Source: JBAXTZ01 sp041666525 (GTDB taxonomy: Bacteria; Bacillota; Negativicutes; JBAXTZ01). From it: 64,000 nt of DNA. Position numbers and translations under genes: made by a program. This document shows positions 17,073-25,955 of this stretch, piece by piece; position 1 is the stretch's first letter; each line of letters opens with the position of its first letter. A model generated the notes under the pieces. That model did not search any database and was not told the origin of the DNA. It saw nothing but the letters and a program-made list of their open reading frames with translations. The DNA lies in NCBI GenBank assembly GCA_041666525.1, contig JBAYGT010000007.1, positions 56,871 to 120,870 of the forward strand. Direction: 5' to 3'.

Positions 17073-18809
17073 ATGGATTCCAGACCAGATGTTTTGACAG
17101 GAAGACCAATAGTTGCAGGTATTGCTATCGGTAAAATCAAAGTATTATCGAACAACATTGACAAGTATTTTGCCGCTTATAAGACTGGCGATGCCAAGGT
17201 TGAATTACAGCGTTTAGAAGCGGCGGTGGCTGGTGCCAAGGATGATCTGTTGAATATTATTTCAGTGGCGCAACAGACTAAAGAAGATGAGAAAGCCAAG
17301 ATTATGGAAGCTCATCTGATGATGATTGGCGATCCGATGGTCACAGATACTATTTCGGCCAAAATTGCTGACGGTATGAGCGCGCCCAAGGCGGCAATCG
17401 CTACCGGTGAAGAGCTGGCAACGATGTTTTCGATGATGGATGATGCTTATTTGCGCGAGCGGGCTGCCGATATGAAGGATATCAATAATCGGATAGCGCG
17501 AAAATTACTTGGTGTGCCGGAACTGACTTTTGACGAACCGACAATTATTTGTGCTCAGGACATTGAACCGAGTACGATGGCATCGATTCCGATTGATAAA
17601 ATTCAAGGCGTGGCATTGGTACAGGGCAGCACTACATCGCACGCGGTAATCATTGCCAAGTCGCGAAATATCGTCACAGTAGTTGGTATGCAAGAGGCGA
17701 TATTAGGGATGCCCGACGGCGCGAATGCGGTTTTGGACGGAAATAAAGGCCAATTGGTCGTTCAACCGGAAGAACAGGTAATGGCGTTGTATTCGCGCTG
17801 GCGCGATGAAGAAATGGAAAAACAGCGCTTGGCTATTGTCAGCGCCAAAGAACCGTCAGTTACCAAAGACGGGCATTATGTTCAGTTGGCCGCAAATATC
17901 GGGTTGCCAAGCGACATGGAAAGTGCGCTTAAGTATGGTTGCCATGGCGTTGGTCTGTTCCGTACCGAGTTCTTGTTTATGGGTCATGCAACACCGCCGA
18001 CTGAAGACGAGCAATTTGAAGCTTATCGAACTGTCGCCGAAAAATGTGGTGAGCATCTCTGCGTTATCCGGACCATGGATATTGGCGGCGACAAGCCGTT
18101 GCCGTATCTTCAGGTTGCTCATGAGGAAAATCCGTTTCTCGGTTGCCGCGCTGTCCGGTTGTGCTTTGAAAATGAAGAAATATTCAAGACTCAGCTAAAA
18201 GCATTATTGCGCGCGGCCGCTTATGGAAAAATCGCGATCATGGTGCCGATGATAATATCGATAGGTGAAGTTCGGCAGGTAAAAGCGTTGATGGATGTTT
18301 GCCGCGCTGAACTGGATGCTCAGGGTAAAACATACGGCAAGAATCTCCAGGTGGGAATCATGGTTGAAACTCCGGCGGCTGCGGCCAACGCCGAAGGCTT
18401 GATTAAAGAGTGCGATTTCTTTAGTATCGGGACTAACGATCTTTGCCAATACACGTTGGCTGTTGACCGGATGAATCAGGCAATTGCCCATCTGTATGAT
18501 CACTTCAATCCGGCAGTGCTAAAATTAATCAACAACACTATTCGTGCCGGTGAAATCGCCCGAGCGAACGGTAAAGAACATTTTTGGGTGGGAATGTGCG
18601 GAGAGATGGCATCAGATCCGTTGGCGGCGGCAATGCTAATCGGCATGGGGATTGATGAATTGTCGATGAATGCGCCATCGCGGCCGCGAGTCCATGCCAT
18701 GATTCGGTCACTGGATACTGCCGATGCCAAAGCGGCGGTGCCGGAAATACTGGCATTAGATGACGGCGCCAGTGTGAAAGAATACCTTAAAGAGCGGTTC
18801 GGAAAATAA
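17073..18809 (+). CDS. ptsI: PTS enzyme I (phosphoenolpyruvate-protein phosphotransferase)
   Basis: General PTS phosphotransferase that moves phosphate from PEP to HPr. 578 residues, full length. The N-terminal HPr-binding domain is followed by GSTTSHAVIIAKS with active His190. The C-terminal PEP-binding barrel has GVGLFRTEFLFM, IRTMDIGGDKPLPYL and a late SIGTNDLCQYTLAVDR segment, plus the C-terminal Cys region WVGMCGEMASDP. The ATG at 17073 follows GAGGTG by 6 bases; the in-frame GTG at 17064 lies inside that ribosome-binding site. No ptsH gene is adjacent or elsewhere in the window. It would energise the IICB upstream and the IIC at 23032. Confidence 0.96.
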   Translation: MDSRPDVLTGRPIVAGIAIGKIKVLSNNIDKYFAAYKTGDAKVELQRLEAAVAGAKDDLLNIISVAQQTKEDEKAKIMEAHLMMIGDPMVTDTISAKIADGMSAPKAAIATGEELATMFSMMDDAYLRERAADMKDINNRIARKLLGVPELTFDEPTIICAQDIEPSTMASIPIDKIQGVALVQGSTTSHAVIIAKSRNIVTVVGMQEAILGMPDGANAVLDGNKGQLVVQPEEQVMALYSRWRDEEMEKQRLAIVSAKEPSVTKDGHYVQLAANIGLPSDMESALKYGCHGVGLFRTEFLFMGHATPPTEDEQFEAYRTVAEKCGEHLCVIRTMDIGGDKPLPYLQVAHEENPFLGCRAVRLCFENEEIFKTQLKALLRAAAYGKIAIMVPMIISIGEVRQVKALMDVCRAELDAQGKTYGKNLQVGIMVETPAAAANAEGLIKECDFFSIGTNDLCQYTLAVDRMNQAIAHLYDHFNPAVLKLINNTIRAGEIARANGKEHFWVGMCGEMASDPLAAAMLIGMGIDELSMNAPSRPRVHAMIRSLDTADAKAAVPEILALDDGASVKEYLKERFGK

Positions 18810-18818
18810 TTTTCAGCT

Positions 18819-18852
18819 ATTAGGAGTGACATTTGTCACTCCTAATGTTTTA
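18819..18852 (+). terminator. Terminator-like hairpin after ptsI
   Basis: ATTAGGAGTGAC (18819-18830) and GTCACTCCTAAT (18835-18846) form a perfect 12-bp stem with loop ATTT. The following GTTTTA is a weak T-run. It ends about 10-15 bases before the next gene's start, so it may be an intercistronic attenuator. Confidence 0.65.
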
Positions 18853-18861
18853 TAGGTGAGT

Positions 18862-19683
18862 ATGAAATTGATTGATATCGGTTTGACTTTAGTAGCCGCG
18901 GCAACCGGATTAGTCGCTGCGGTTATAGCGTGGTTGTTTTACCGAAACCGCGTTGTGGTGTTGTGTTATCATACCGTCAGCAGCGATTTTCCAACGGAGA
19001 TGTCGCCGGAGAAGCTTGAGCAGCACATCAAATTACTATTAGAGCACGGCTACCAATTTATCTCAATCAATCAGTATGAAGGTTGGTTGCAAAATCTTAA
19101 CGCTGTTCCAAAAAAATCAGTGCTCATGACCTTTGATGATGGCTTTGCAAATCATATCACCAATGCCGTTCCGTTGCTTAAGAAATACAATATTCCGGCA
19201 ATAAATTTTATTGCTGCCGAGAAAATGGGTGGTCAATACGCCTGGGACGGTGTTCCGGCAGCGCTCTATGAACCGTTGATGAATGAACAGCAGATAAGAG
19301 ATTGGTTGGCTGCCGGTTACGCCATCGGCTCGCATACTTTGACGCACGAGCATCTTAACCGGATGACACGGGCAGAAAAGACGCGGGAAATTAAAGACAG
19401 TAAGAGTGTTTTAGAAAAGCAGTTCAACTGCCCGATTGACTGGTTATGCTATCCGTTTGGGGACTTTGATCACGAATGTATCGAGATTGCCAAGGCCTGC
19501 GGCTACTTTGGCGCTTTTGCCTGTTATCAGCATACTAATCCCTGGAAAACCGAGCGCTATGCTATAAGGCGCGTTCTGGTTTATCCGTCCTGGAGCGACA
19601 AAAAATTTCTTTACAAAATATCGCGGCGGTTTGATTTGGTGGCGGCGATAAATCTCACATTAAAAAAATTTCGTTCTCGTTAA
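18862..19683 (+). CDS. Membrane-anchored polysaccharide deacetylase (NodB homology)
   Basis: 273 residues. One N-terminal membrane anchor (about 6-28) is followed by a carbohydrate esterase 4 domain. Motifs are VVLCYHTVS, MTFDDGFANH (metal-binding and catalytic Asp pair), GSHTLTHEHLN (metal-binding His pair, H-x-x-x-H) and WLCYPFGDFD. It is predicted to remove N-acetyl or O-acetyl groups from a cell-envelope glycan outside the inner membrane. The start is ambiguous: GTG at 18856 or ATG at 18862, with AGGTGAG overlapping both. Expression may depend on read-through of the hairpin behind ptsI. The glycan substrate is unknown. Confidence 0.87.
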   Translation: MKLIDIGLTLVAAATGLVAAVIAWLFYRNRVVVLCYHTVSSDFPTEMSPEKLEQHIKLLLEHGYQFISINQYEGWLQNLNAVPKKSVLMTFDDGFANHITNAVPLLKKYNIPAINFIAAEKMGGQYAWDGVPAALYEPLMNEQQIRDWLAAGYAIGSHTLTHEHLNRMTRAEKTREIKDSKSVLEKQFNCPIDWLCYPFGDFDHECIEIAKACGYFGAFACYQHTNPWKTERYAIRRVLVYPSWSDKKFLYKISRRFDLVAAINLTLKKFRSR

Positions 19684-19684
19684 T

Positions 19685-19717
19685 AAAATCCCTGCACCTG
19701 CAGGGATTTTTTATTTT
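19685..19717 (+). terminator. Rho-independent terminator after the deacetylase gene
   Basis: AAAATCCCTGC and GCAGGGATTTT form the stem around loop ACCT, followed by a T-rich run. Closes the ptsI/deacetylase unit. Confidence 0.88.
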
Positions 19718-19780
19718 ATAGCGAATAGTAGTTAATCGAGAATCAGAATATCGAATATTGAGTGAAAGACGAGTGTCGCG

Positions 19781-20890
19781 ATGAAAAAAATTTTGGTAAT
19801 AAATTTGATGCCGTTGGGTGATTTGCTGTTGACAACGCCGTTTCTGCGCGCATTACGCAATCTTTATCCGGATAGCAGTATTTCGTTATTGGCAGATGCC
19901 CGCTGGAGTGATGTCGTGCGGCTAAATCCTTGTATCGATGAATTTATTGCGCTGGATAAAAAGCGTGATCATGATAATCTGTTTAAACAATTGCGGTTTG
20001 TTGCTTTTATCCGTAAAAAACGTTTCGATTTGGTTGTTAATTTACATTATAACGAACGGTCGTCAATGATCGCGGTTTGTTCGGGTGCCAAGCTCCGTAT
20101 TGGTTATGCAAACCGTTATTTCGCTCCGTTTATGGATATGTTCCAGGAAAACCGCTGTTTGCACAAACACATTGTCGAATCGCATTATGATATTTTGCGC
20201 GAAAAACTGCTTATTCCCAACGATCAAATAGTTGATGCGGGCTTGGAATTGGTCATTGGTGCCAAGGAAGCAGCAATTGCCGAGCTCAGATGGAACACCA
20301 AATGGAAGAACAATGCGCCGGAACGGGTTATTGCGTTAAATATTGGCGCCAGCTGGCCGACTAAACGCTGGCCGGTCGAGTATTTTTCAGAACTCGCTAC
20401 GAAACTAATTGCCGAAGGTTATGCAATCGCCTTTTTTGGCAGCGCGCCGGAGCGTGAATTGGTGGAAAAGTGTGTTGCTTTTATAGCAAAAAGCAAGCAG
20501 CCAAATTCAGAGCGGAATAAAATTGCAGTTTTTACCGGCGAACTGTCGTTGATGGAGCTTGCCGCCTGTTTAAAAAAGTGCGTTGCTTTGGTTACCAATG
20601 ATAGTGGCCCATTGCATATTGCGGTGTCGCAAGGTGTACCGACGTTGTCGTTTTACGGGCCGTCACCGGTGCCGGGTTTTGCACCGTATAATAATTATTC
20701 TGTAGTTCTCAAATCAGCGTTGGCCTGCCATCCTTGTCGTCAGTGGGAGTGTCCAAGCGGCACGCTGGAGTGTATGTATAATATAACGCCGGAAATGGCT
20801 TATGCTGAGCTAAATAAATTGCTGGAAGAAATTAATAACGGCTTGGTACTTGAAGTTGGCGCATTTGCCGCGACGGTACATGAATATTAG
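19781..20890 (+). CDS. Glycosyltransferase family 9 (heptosyltransferase-like)
   Basis: 369-residue GT9 protein. Family features are the N-terminal ILVINLMPLGDLLLTTPFLR, the nucleotide-sugar-binding ALNIGASWPTKRWPVEYF, and VTNDSGPLHIAVSQGVPTL. The C-terminal CHPCRQWECPSGTLECM is a Cys-rich tail common in this family. It probably adds heptose or a related sugar to lipid A-core oligosaccharide on the cytoplasmic face of the inner membrane, which again implies an LPS-bearing diderm. No other LPS gene is next to it. The ribosome-binding site is weak. The last bases overlap the next gene. Confidence 0.88.
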   Translation: MKKILVINLMPLGDLLLTTPFLRALRNLYPDSSISLLADARWSDVVRLNPCIDEFIALDKKRDHDNLFKQLRFVAFIRKKRFDLVVNLHYNERSSMIAVCSGAKLRIGYANRYFAPFMDMFQENRCLHKHIVESHYDILREKLLIPNDQIVDAGLELVIGAKEAAIAELRWNTKWKNNAPERVIALNIGASWPTKRWPVEYFSELATKLIAEGYAIAFFGSAPERELVEKCVAFIAKSKQPNSERNKIAVFTGELSLMELAACLKKCVALVTNDSGPLHIAVSQGVPTLSFYGPSPVPGFAPYNNYSVVLKSALACHPCRQWECPSGTLECMYNITPEMAYAELNKLLEEINNGLVLEVGAFAATVHEY

Positions 20891-21596
20891 AAATGATGGT
20901 AGTAAACCAATGGATAATGAATATGAAATTGTTTGGCAAGATTTGAAAATAACGCTTGATGACATTGCTGAGAGTGTCGGATACCCGCGTAATGAAACGC
21001 CGGTGCGGATTGCCGAAGCAATCGGAAAATTATGGGTCGAATACTGCAGTTTGATTCAGCCACAGGCGGTTGTAAAATATTTTTCCGCGCAAATTTCGGG
21101 GGATGAGTTGATTTGTGCAGATGCGCGGTTTTTGGTTGGAAAGAAGATTGCCGCTCAAGTTACCGGATTGCAGGAAGCCGCACTATTTGTTTGTACTATC
21201 GGTGAGCAATTAGAACGCGAAGCGTCGCGGTTGACAGAGTGCGGTGAGTTGATGCAGGGCTATGTTTTGGACAGCATCGGTTCGTTGGCCGCCGAACGGC
21301 TTGCTGAATGGTTGCAAAACCAGATCGAAGCGGCTGTGCAGTCAGCCGGTAAGACGATTAGTACCCGCTTTAGCCCAGGCTACTGTGATTGGCCAGTTAG
21401 CGCCCAGCTGGAACTATTTACTTTATTGGGCGGAGCACCTTGTAATGTTGTTTTATCGAGCTCAGCGATGATGCGGCCGTTAAAATCAATTAGCGGTTTC
21501 ATCGGTATTGGCGACAACATGGTCAAAGGCTATGCCTGTAATAGTTGCGAACAGCAAGTGAAATGCTTGTATCGCAATCGCAAGGACAAAAAATAA
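20880..21596 (+). CDS. Stand-alone MetH-activation-domain-like protein with C-terminal Cys cluster
   Basis: 238 residues related to the B12-dependent methionine synthase activation domain: RFSPGYCDWPVSAQLELF and VVLSSSAMMRPLKSISGFI match the SAM-binding core. The N-terminal 60 residues and the C-terminal YACNSCEQQVKCLYR are outside that core. Three cysteines there could hold an Fe-S cluster or metal. Related stand-alone proteins in anaerobes are thought to act with split methionine synthases or other corrinoid proteins. No methyltransferase gene is in the window. The start is uncertain: ATG at 20880 overlaps the GT9 gene by 11 bases, and ATG at 20910 is an alternative; neither has a good ribosome-binding site. 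Confidence 0.78.
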   Translation: MNIRNDGSKPMDNEYEIVWQDLKITLDDIAESVGYPRNETPVRIAEAIGKLWVEYCSLIQPQAVVKYFSAQISGDELICADARFLVGKKIAAQVTGLQEAALFVCTIGEQLEREASRLTECGELMQGYVLDSIGSLAAERLAEWLQNQIEAAVQSAGKTISTRFSPGYCDWPVSAQLELFTLLGGAPCNVVLSSSAMMRPLKSISGFIGIGDNMVKGYACNSCEQQVKCLYRNRKDKK

Positions 21597-21622
21597 GCAA
21601 GTTTATCAAGAGGAGAAGAACA

Positions 21623-23008
21623 ATGAAATATCAGTTTCCGGAAGGCTTTTTCTGGGGCAGCGCGGCATCAGCACCGCAGACGGAGGGCGCGGCTTGTCTG
21701 GACGGCAAGGGAATATCAGTGTGGGATTATTGGACGGAAGCCGATCCGGAAAAATTTTGGCAACAGGGTAATTCGAAAATTGCTTGTGATTTTTATCATC
21801 GCTATCGCGACGATATTCAACTAATGAAAGCTTGTGGTCAAAATTCTTATCGGTTGTCAATTGCCTGGACGCGGTTATTTCCTAACGGCACCGGTGAAAT
21901 TAATCCCAAAGGTGTAGAATTCTATAACAAGGTAATTGATGAATTAATTGCAAACGGTATTGAACCCTTTGTTAACTTGTATCATTTTGATATGCCTTAC
22001 GAGCTGCTAAAAATCGGCGGTTGGGAAAATCGCGTGGTTGTTGATGCTTTTGCCCGCTACGCTAGTGCTTGTTTTGCGTTATTCGGTGACCGGGTAAAGT
22101 TTTGGATTACTCATAACGAACCAATTATCGCGCCGCTCAATTGTTATATGCTGGCGACCAATTTGCCCGAAGTAACTGACTTTAAACGCGCGGTGCAGGT
22201 TGCGCATAATATTTTAATGTCGCACGTGCTGGCGGTGCGTGAATATCGCGCACTCAATCTTGACGGGCAAATCGGCATTGTGCTTAATATGTCACCGGTA
22301 TATCCGTTGACTGATAAACCGGAAGATATTGAAGCGGCCAAGGTCGCTGAGTTGTTTTTCTCGGACAGTTTTTTATGCCCGGTGGTCGATGGTCATTATC
22401 ACCCGGAGTTGGTAAAGGCAATTGGCGTGCTTGGGGTGTTACCGCAAATGGAAGAGGATGATTTGCAGTGTATTGCCGAAAATGTTGTCGATTATCTTGG
22501 CGTTAATTATTATCATCCGCTGCGCACCCGCGCTCAAAGCGGCACCCTGGCGGAAATGCTGAATTCAAAAGCCGGTTTCAAGTTCGAATTCGCGCCGGGT
22601 GCGCGAATTTCCGACCGTGGTTGGGAAGTTTATCCTGAGGGTGTTTACGACTTGTTAATGAAGTTGAAAAATAATCATCGGGCGTTGCCGGTATTGATTT
22701 CCGAAAATGGTGTTGCTTATCGGACACAGACCGAGCGGACTCTGATAAAGCAGGGAAAAATTGTTGACAACGAACGGATTGACTTTATCAAGGACCACCT
22801 GAAATATGTGCATAAAGCGATTGCTGATGGTGCGCCGGTATTTGGCTATCATCTGTGGACGTTTCTGGATTGCTGGTCATGGTGTAACGGTTATCGCAAC
22901 GTGTATGGTCTGGTGCAGGTCGATCACGAAAACAAACTCAAACGCACAATCAAGAACAGTGGTTATTGGTTTTTTGAACTCGAAAAAAATAACGGGTTTG
23001 ATGAATAG
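21623..23008 (+). CDS. Glycoside hydrolase family 1, probable 6-phospho-beta-glucosidase
   Basis: 461 residues. GH1 signatures are the N-terminal FPEGFFWGSAASAPQTEGA, general acid/base Glu166 in ITHNEPI and nucleophile Glu361 in LISENGV. Near the end, HLWTFLDCWSWCNGYRNVYG carries Ser-Trp where classical beta-glucosidases have Glu-Trp. A Ser here is typical of enzymes acting on 6-phospho-glycosides, which fits the PTS permease encoded 23 bases downstream. It would split phosphorylated beta-glucosides such as cellobiose-6-phosphate in the cytoplasm. The ATG at 21623 follows AGGAGAAG. First gene of a three-gene sugar operon. Confidence 0.88.
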   Translation: MKYQFPEGFFWGSAASAPQTEGAACLDGKGISVWDYWTEADPEKFWQQGNSKIACDFYHRYRDDIQLMKACGQNSYRLSIAWTRLFPNGTGEINPKGVEFYNKVIDELIANGIEPFVNLYHFDMPYELLKIGGWENRVVVDAFARYASACFALFGDRVKFWITHNEPIIAPLNCYMLATNLPEVTDFKRAVQVAHNILMSHVLAVREYRALNLDGQIGIVLNMSPVYPLTDKPEDIEAAKVAELFFSDSFLCPVVDGHYHPELVKAIGVLGVLPQMEEDDLQCIAENVVDYLGVNYYHPLRTRAQSGTLAEMLNSKAGFKFEFAPGARISDRGWEVYPEGVYDLLMKLKNNHRALPVLISENGVAYRTQTERTLIKQGKIVDNERIDFIKDHLKYVHKAIADGAPVFGYHLWTFLDCWSWCNGYRNVYGLVQVDHENKLKRTIKNSGYWFFELEKNNGFDE

Positions 23009-23031
23009 GAAATTAGAGGGAGAGAGTTATT

Positions 23032-24303
23032 ATGGAAAATCAGATCATTGCTTATCTGGAACGGCACTTTGTGCCGCTGGCCGGAAAAATTGGTTCACAG
23101 CGGCATATTAAAGCCATCCGCGACGGGGTGCTGTCGACGGTACCGTTCGTAATTATCGGTTCGGTATTTCTGATGATTGCCTGTTTTCCGGTAGCGGCGT
23201 TTGGCAATTTTATGACCGAGCTTTTTGGCAAAACCTGGAACAAATATTTATTGTACCCGGTTGACGTGACCTTTGGCTTGATGGCGGTTATCGCTTGTGC
23301 GGTAATTGCCTATAAACTTGCCGAGTCTTATAAAACCGATGGAATATCGGCGATGGGAATTGCGCTGACCTGTTTTATGCTGCTTATTCCGATAAAAGAC
23401 GGGCTGCTGACCGCCAAATGGTACGGTAGTGCCGGTTTGTTTACGGCAATGCTGACTGCGATAGTAGCCACCGAAATCTTTCGTTATTTCGCGCAGAAAG
23501 GCTGGACAATAAAAATGCCGGAAGGCGTGCCACCGGCAGTGGCGCGGCCGTTTGCGGCGATGCTCCCGGCTGGCGCCGCAATCGTGGTGTTCTTACTGGT
23601 ACGGGCGCTATTCGAAAATACGGATTATGGGACGATTTTTGAATTTATTACCAAGTTTCTCGGCAAGCCGTTGGCGATTGCCGGGAATTCGTTGCCCGGA
23701 GTAATACTGACAACTTTCACCAGTTGTTTATTCTGGTCGTTGGGTGTACATGGCAATTCGGTAGTAAATCCGATAATGGACCCGACCTGGTATAGTTTGA
23801 TGGACGCCAATCGCATGGCCTTTCAGGCCGGTCTGGATTTACCGAATATCGTTACCAAACAATTCATCGATAACTTTATTCAATTAGGCGGTTCGGGCGC
23901 GACGCTGTCGCTGGCAGTGATGATGTTGTTTTTTGCACGCAGCTCGCAGTTGAAAAGTTTAGGCAAGATTGCGATTTGGCCGGGACTGTTCAATATTAAT
24001 GAGCCGATTATTTTTGGTATGCCGATAATACTCAATCCGGTTATGATTATTCCGTTCATCCTGTCGCCGATCGCGATTTGTGTGCTGACTTATATTGCCA
24101 TGAGTCTGGGATTGGTCGCCAAACTAAACGGTATAGCCATTCCCTGGACGACGCCGGTGCTGATCAGCGGTTATCTGACAACCGGTAATATTAGCGGTTT
24201 GCTCATGCAGGCGGTAGGGATACTGGTATCAGCATTTATCTATTTCCCGTTCTTCAAGCTTTGGGACAAAAAGATGTTGGCGGAGGAAATAGGTGGTGAA
24301 TGA
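23032..24303 (+). CDS. PTS lactose/cellobiose-family IIC permease
   Basis: 423-residue membrane component with about ten hydrophobic segments and family motifs SQRHIKAIRDGVLSTVPFVI, LFWSLGVHGNSVVNPIMDP and FNINEPIIFGMPIILNPVM. It transports a beta-glucoside-type sugar and needs separate IIA and IIB proteins, neither of which is encoded here. GAGGGAGAGAG precedes the ATG. It lies between the GH1 gene and a GH13 gene, whose start overlaps its end by 11 bases. Substrate is inferred from the GH1 partner (cellobiose or another beta-glucoside). Confidence 0.93.
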   Translation: MENQIIAYLERHFVPLAGKIGSQRHIKAIRDGVLSTVPFVIIGSVFLMIACFPVAAFGNFMTELFGKTWNKYLLYPVDVTFGLMAVIACAVIAYKLAESYKTDGISAMGIALTCFMLLIPIKDGLLTAKWYGSAGLFTAMLTAIVATEIFRYFAQKGWTIKMPEGVPPAVARPFAAMLPAGAAIVVFLLVRALFENTDYGTIFEFITKFLGKPLAIAGNSLPGVILTTFTSCLFWSLGVHGNSVVNPIMDPTWYSLMDANRMAFQAGLDLPNIVTKQFIDNFIQLGGSGATLSLAVMMLFFARSSQLKSLGKIAIWPGLFNINEPIIFGMPIILNPVMIIPFILSPIAICVLTYIAMSLGLVAKLNGIAIPWTTPVLISGYLTTGNISGLLMQAVGILVSAFIYFPFFKLWDKKMLAEEIGGE

Positions 24304-25924
24304 CCGAAAATGGTGGAAGGAAGCGGTAGTTTACCAGTGTTATTGGCGGAGTTATTTTGACAGTAACAATGATGGCATTGGTGATTTGCGCGGATTGACG
24401 GCAAAACTCGATTATATCAAGGAATTGGGCGTCGATATCATCTGGTTAAACCCTTGTTTTGTTTCACCGGATAAGGATAATGGTTACGATATCGCCGATT
24501 ATTGCGCGATTATACCTAAGGCCGGAACGATGGCTGATTTTGACGAATTGCTCCGCGAAACCCATAAACGTGGTTTGAAAATGATTATGGATTTGGTGGT
24601 TAACCATACTTCGAATCAACACCAATGGTTTTTAGAGGCACGGTCGTCAAGAGACAATCCCAAACGCAACTGGTATATTTGGCGCGACCCGGTTGATAAT
24701 CAACCGCCAAACAATTATAAAGCCTATTTTTCGCCTTCGGCCTGGGAATACGACGAGTTGACCGGTCAGTATTATTTTCACTCGTTCGCCATTGAACAGC
24801 CGGATCTGAACTGGAAGAATCCTGAGTTGCGGCAAGCGATATACTCAATGATGCGGTTTTGGCTGGACAAAGGCGTGAACGGTTTCCGCATGGATGTCAT
24901 TAATATGCTCGCCAAAAAGGACGGCTTTCCCAACGCCGAACAGCCGGAGTTGCTGGATTATATGTCCAACAATCCCGGAGTGCATGGTTATCTTCAGGAA
25001 ATGAATCGTGAAGTGCTGTCAAAATACGATATTTTGACTGTTGGCGAATGTCCATGGACGAATCCCCAAAACGGAACACTATTCGCAGGATTCGACCGCG
25101 GCGAATTAAATACATTATTCCACTTTGAGTGTACTCAGGAAATGCCGGTAGTTGACTGGAATAAATTCAAAAAAATTCAAAGCAAATGGCATAGAGCATT
25201 CTTTGGTAGAGCCTGGAACTCGCAATATTTATCCAATCACGACGTTCCGCGCCAGGTTTCCAAATACGCCAGCGCTGGCGTATATCGGATACCGGCGGCG
25301 AAGATGCTGGCAACGCTCATTCATATGCTGCCGGGGATGCCATACATTTATCAGGGCGAAGAAATCGGTATGACCAATGTGCAGTTTGAAACCATTGATG
25401 AATATGATGATATTTGGATGAAGCACAGATATCAGGAAATAATGACTACAATAAATTGTGAAGCTGATCAAAAAACAGCGTTTGACGAGCTTCGACGGAA
25501 TGCACGGGATAATGCCCGTACGCCGATGCAATGGAACGATGAAGCAAATGGCGGGTTTTCCACGTCCAAACCTTGGCTGGCTGTTAATCCGAATTATACA
25601 ACCGTCAATGTTCACGCTGACCGTGTAGCAGGCGATTCTGTTTTCCGTTATTACCAACAATTGATTGCGTTACGTAAAACACTCGTGCCAGTGATCGTCT
25701 ATGGCGATTATCGCGAAATTGATTGCCGCGATGAACGGATATATGCTTTTGAGCGGTTTACCGGCAGCGATTGTATCCGGGTGATATTGAATACATCCGC
25801 CGCAGAAATTGCTATGCCGGATGGTTGTGTTGGTTGGGGCGAGCAGCTTTGTAACTATGGCAAAATGAGCAAAGGAACTTTGCGGCCGTATGAAGTGTTG
25901 ATTGTGAAAAAAATAATGGAATGA
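24293..25924 (+). CDS. Glycoside hydrolase family 13, oligo-1,6-glucosidase/alpha-glucosidase type
   Basis: 543 residues, a normal length for the oligo-1,6-glucosidase/trehalose-6-phosphate hydrolase group. Motifs are WWKEAVVYQCYWRSYFDSN, NGYDIADYCAI, MDLVVNHTSNQHQWF, GFRMDVINM (nucleophile Asp201), VGECPW (acid/base Glu252), SNHDVPRQ and QPDLNW. It acts in the cytoplasm on alpha-linked glucosides. Substrate is uncertain: pairing with a beta-glucoside-type GH1 and PTS IIC is unusual and could point to an imported sugar with both linkage types, or simply to grouped sugar genes. The start is GTG behind GGAGG at 24282-24286, inside the end of the IIC gene. Confidence 0.9.
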   Translation: MVNDRKWWKEAVVYQCYWRSYFDSNNDGIGDLRGLTAKLDYIKELGVDIIWLNPCFVSPDKDNGYDIADYCAIIPKAGTMADFDELLRETHKRGLKMIMDLVVNHTSNQHQWFLEARSSRDNPKRNWYIWRDPVDNQPPNNYKAYFSPSAWEYDELTGQYYFHSFAIEQPDLNWKNPELRQAIYSMMRFWLDKGVNGFRMDVINMLAKKDGFPNAEQPELLDYMSNNPGVHGYLQEMNREVLSKYDILTVGECPWTNPQNGTLFAGFDRGELNTLFHFECTQEMPVVDWNKFKKIQSKWHRAFFGRAWNSQYLSNHDVPRQVSKYASAGVYRIPAAKMLATLIHMLPGMPYIYQGEEIGMTNVQFETIDEYDDIWMKHRYQEIMTTINCEADQKTAFDELRRNARDNARTPMQWNDEANGGFSTSKPWLAVNPNYTTVNVHADRVAGDSVFRYYQQLIALRKTLVPVIVYGDYREIDCRDERIYAFERFTGSDCIRVILNTSAAEIAMPDGCVGWGEQLCNYGKMSKGTLRPYEVLIVKKIME

Positions 25925-25954
25925 AAAAAGCAGCGACTATGTCGCTGCCTTTTT
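25925..25954. terminator. Bidirectional terminator between GH13 and RND genes
   Basis: GCAGCGAC and GTCGCTGC form the stem (25930-25937 with 25941-25948) around TAT. A-rich on the left and T-rich on the right, it can end transcription of the convergent GH13 (+) and RND (-) genes. Confidence 0.85.
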
Positions 25955-25955
25955 G

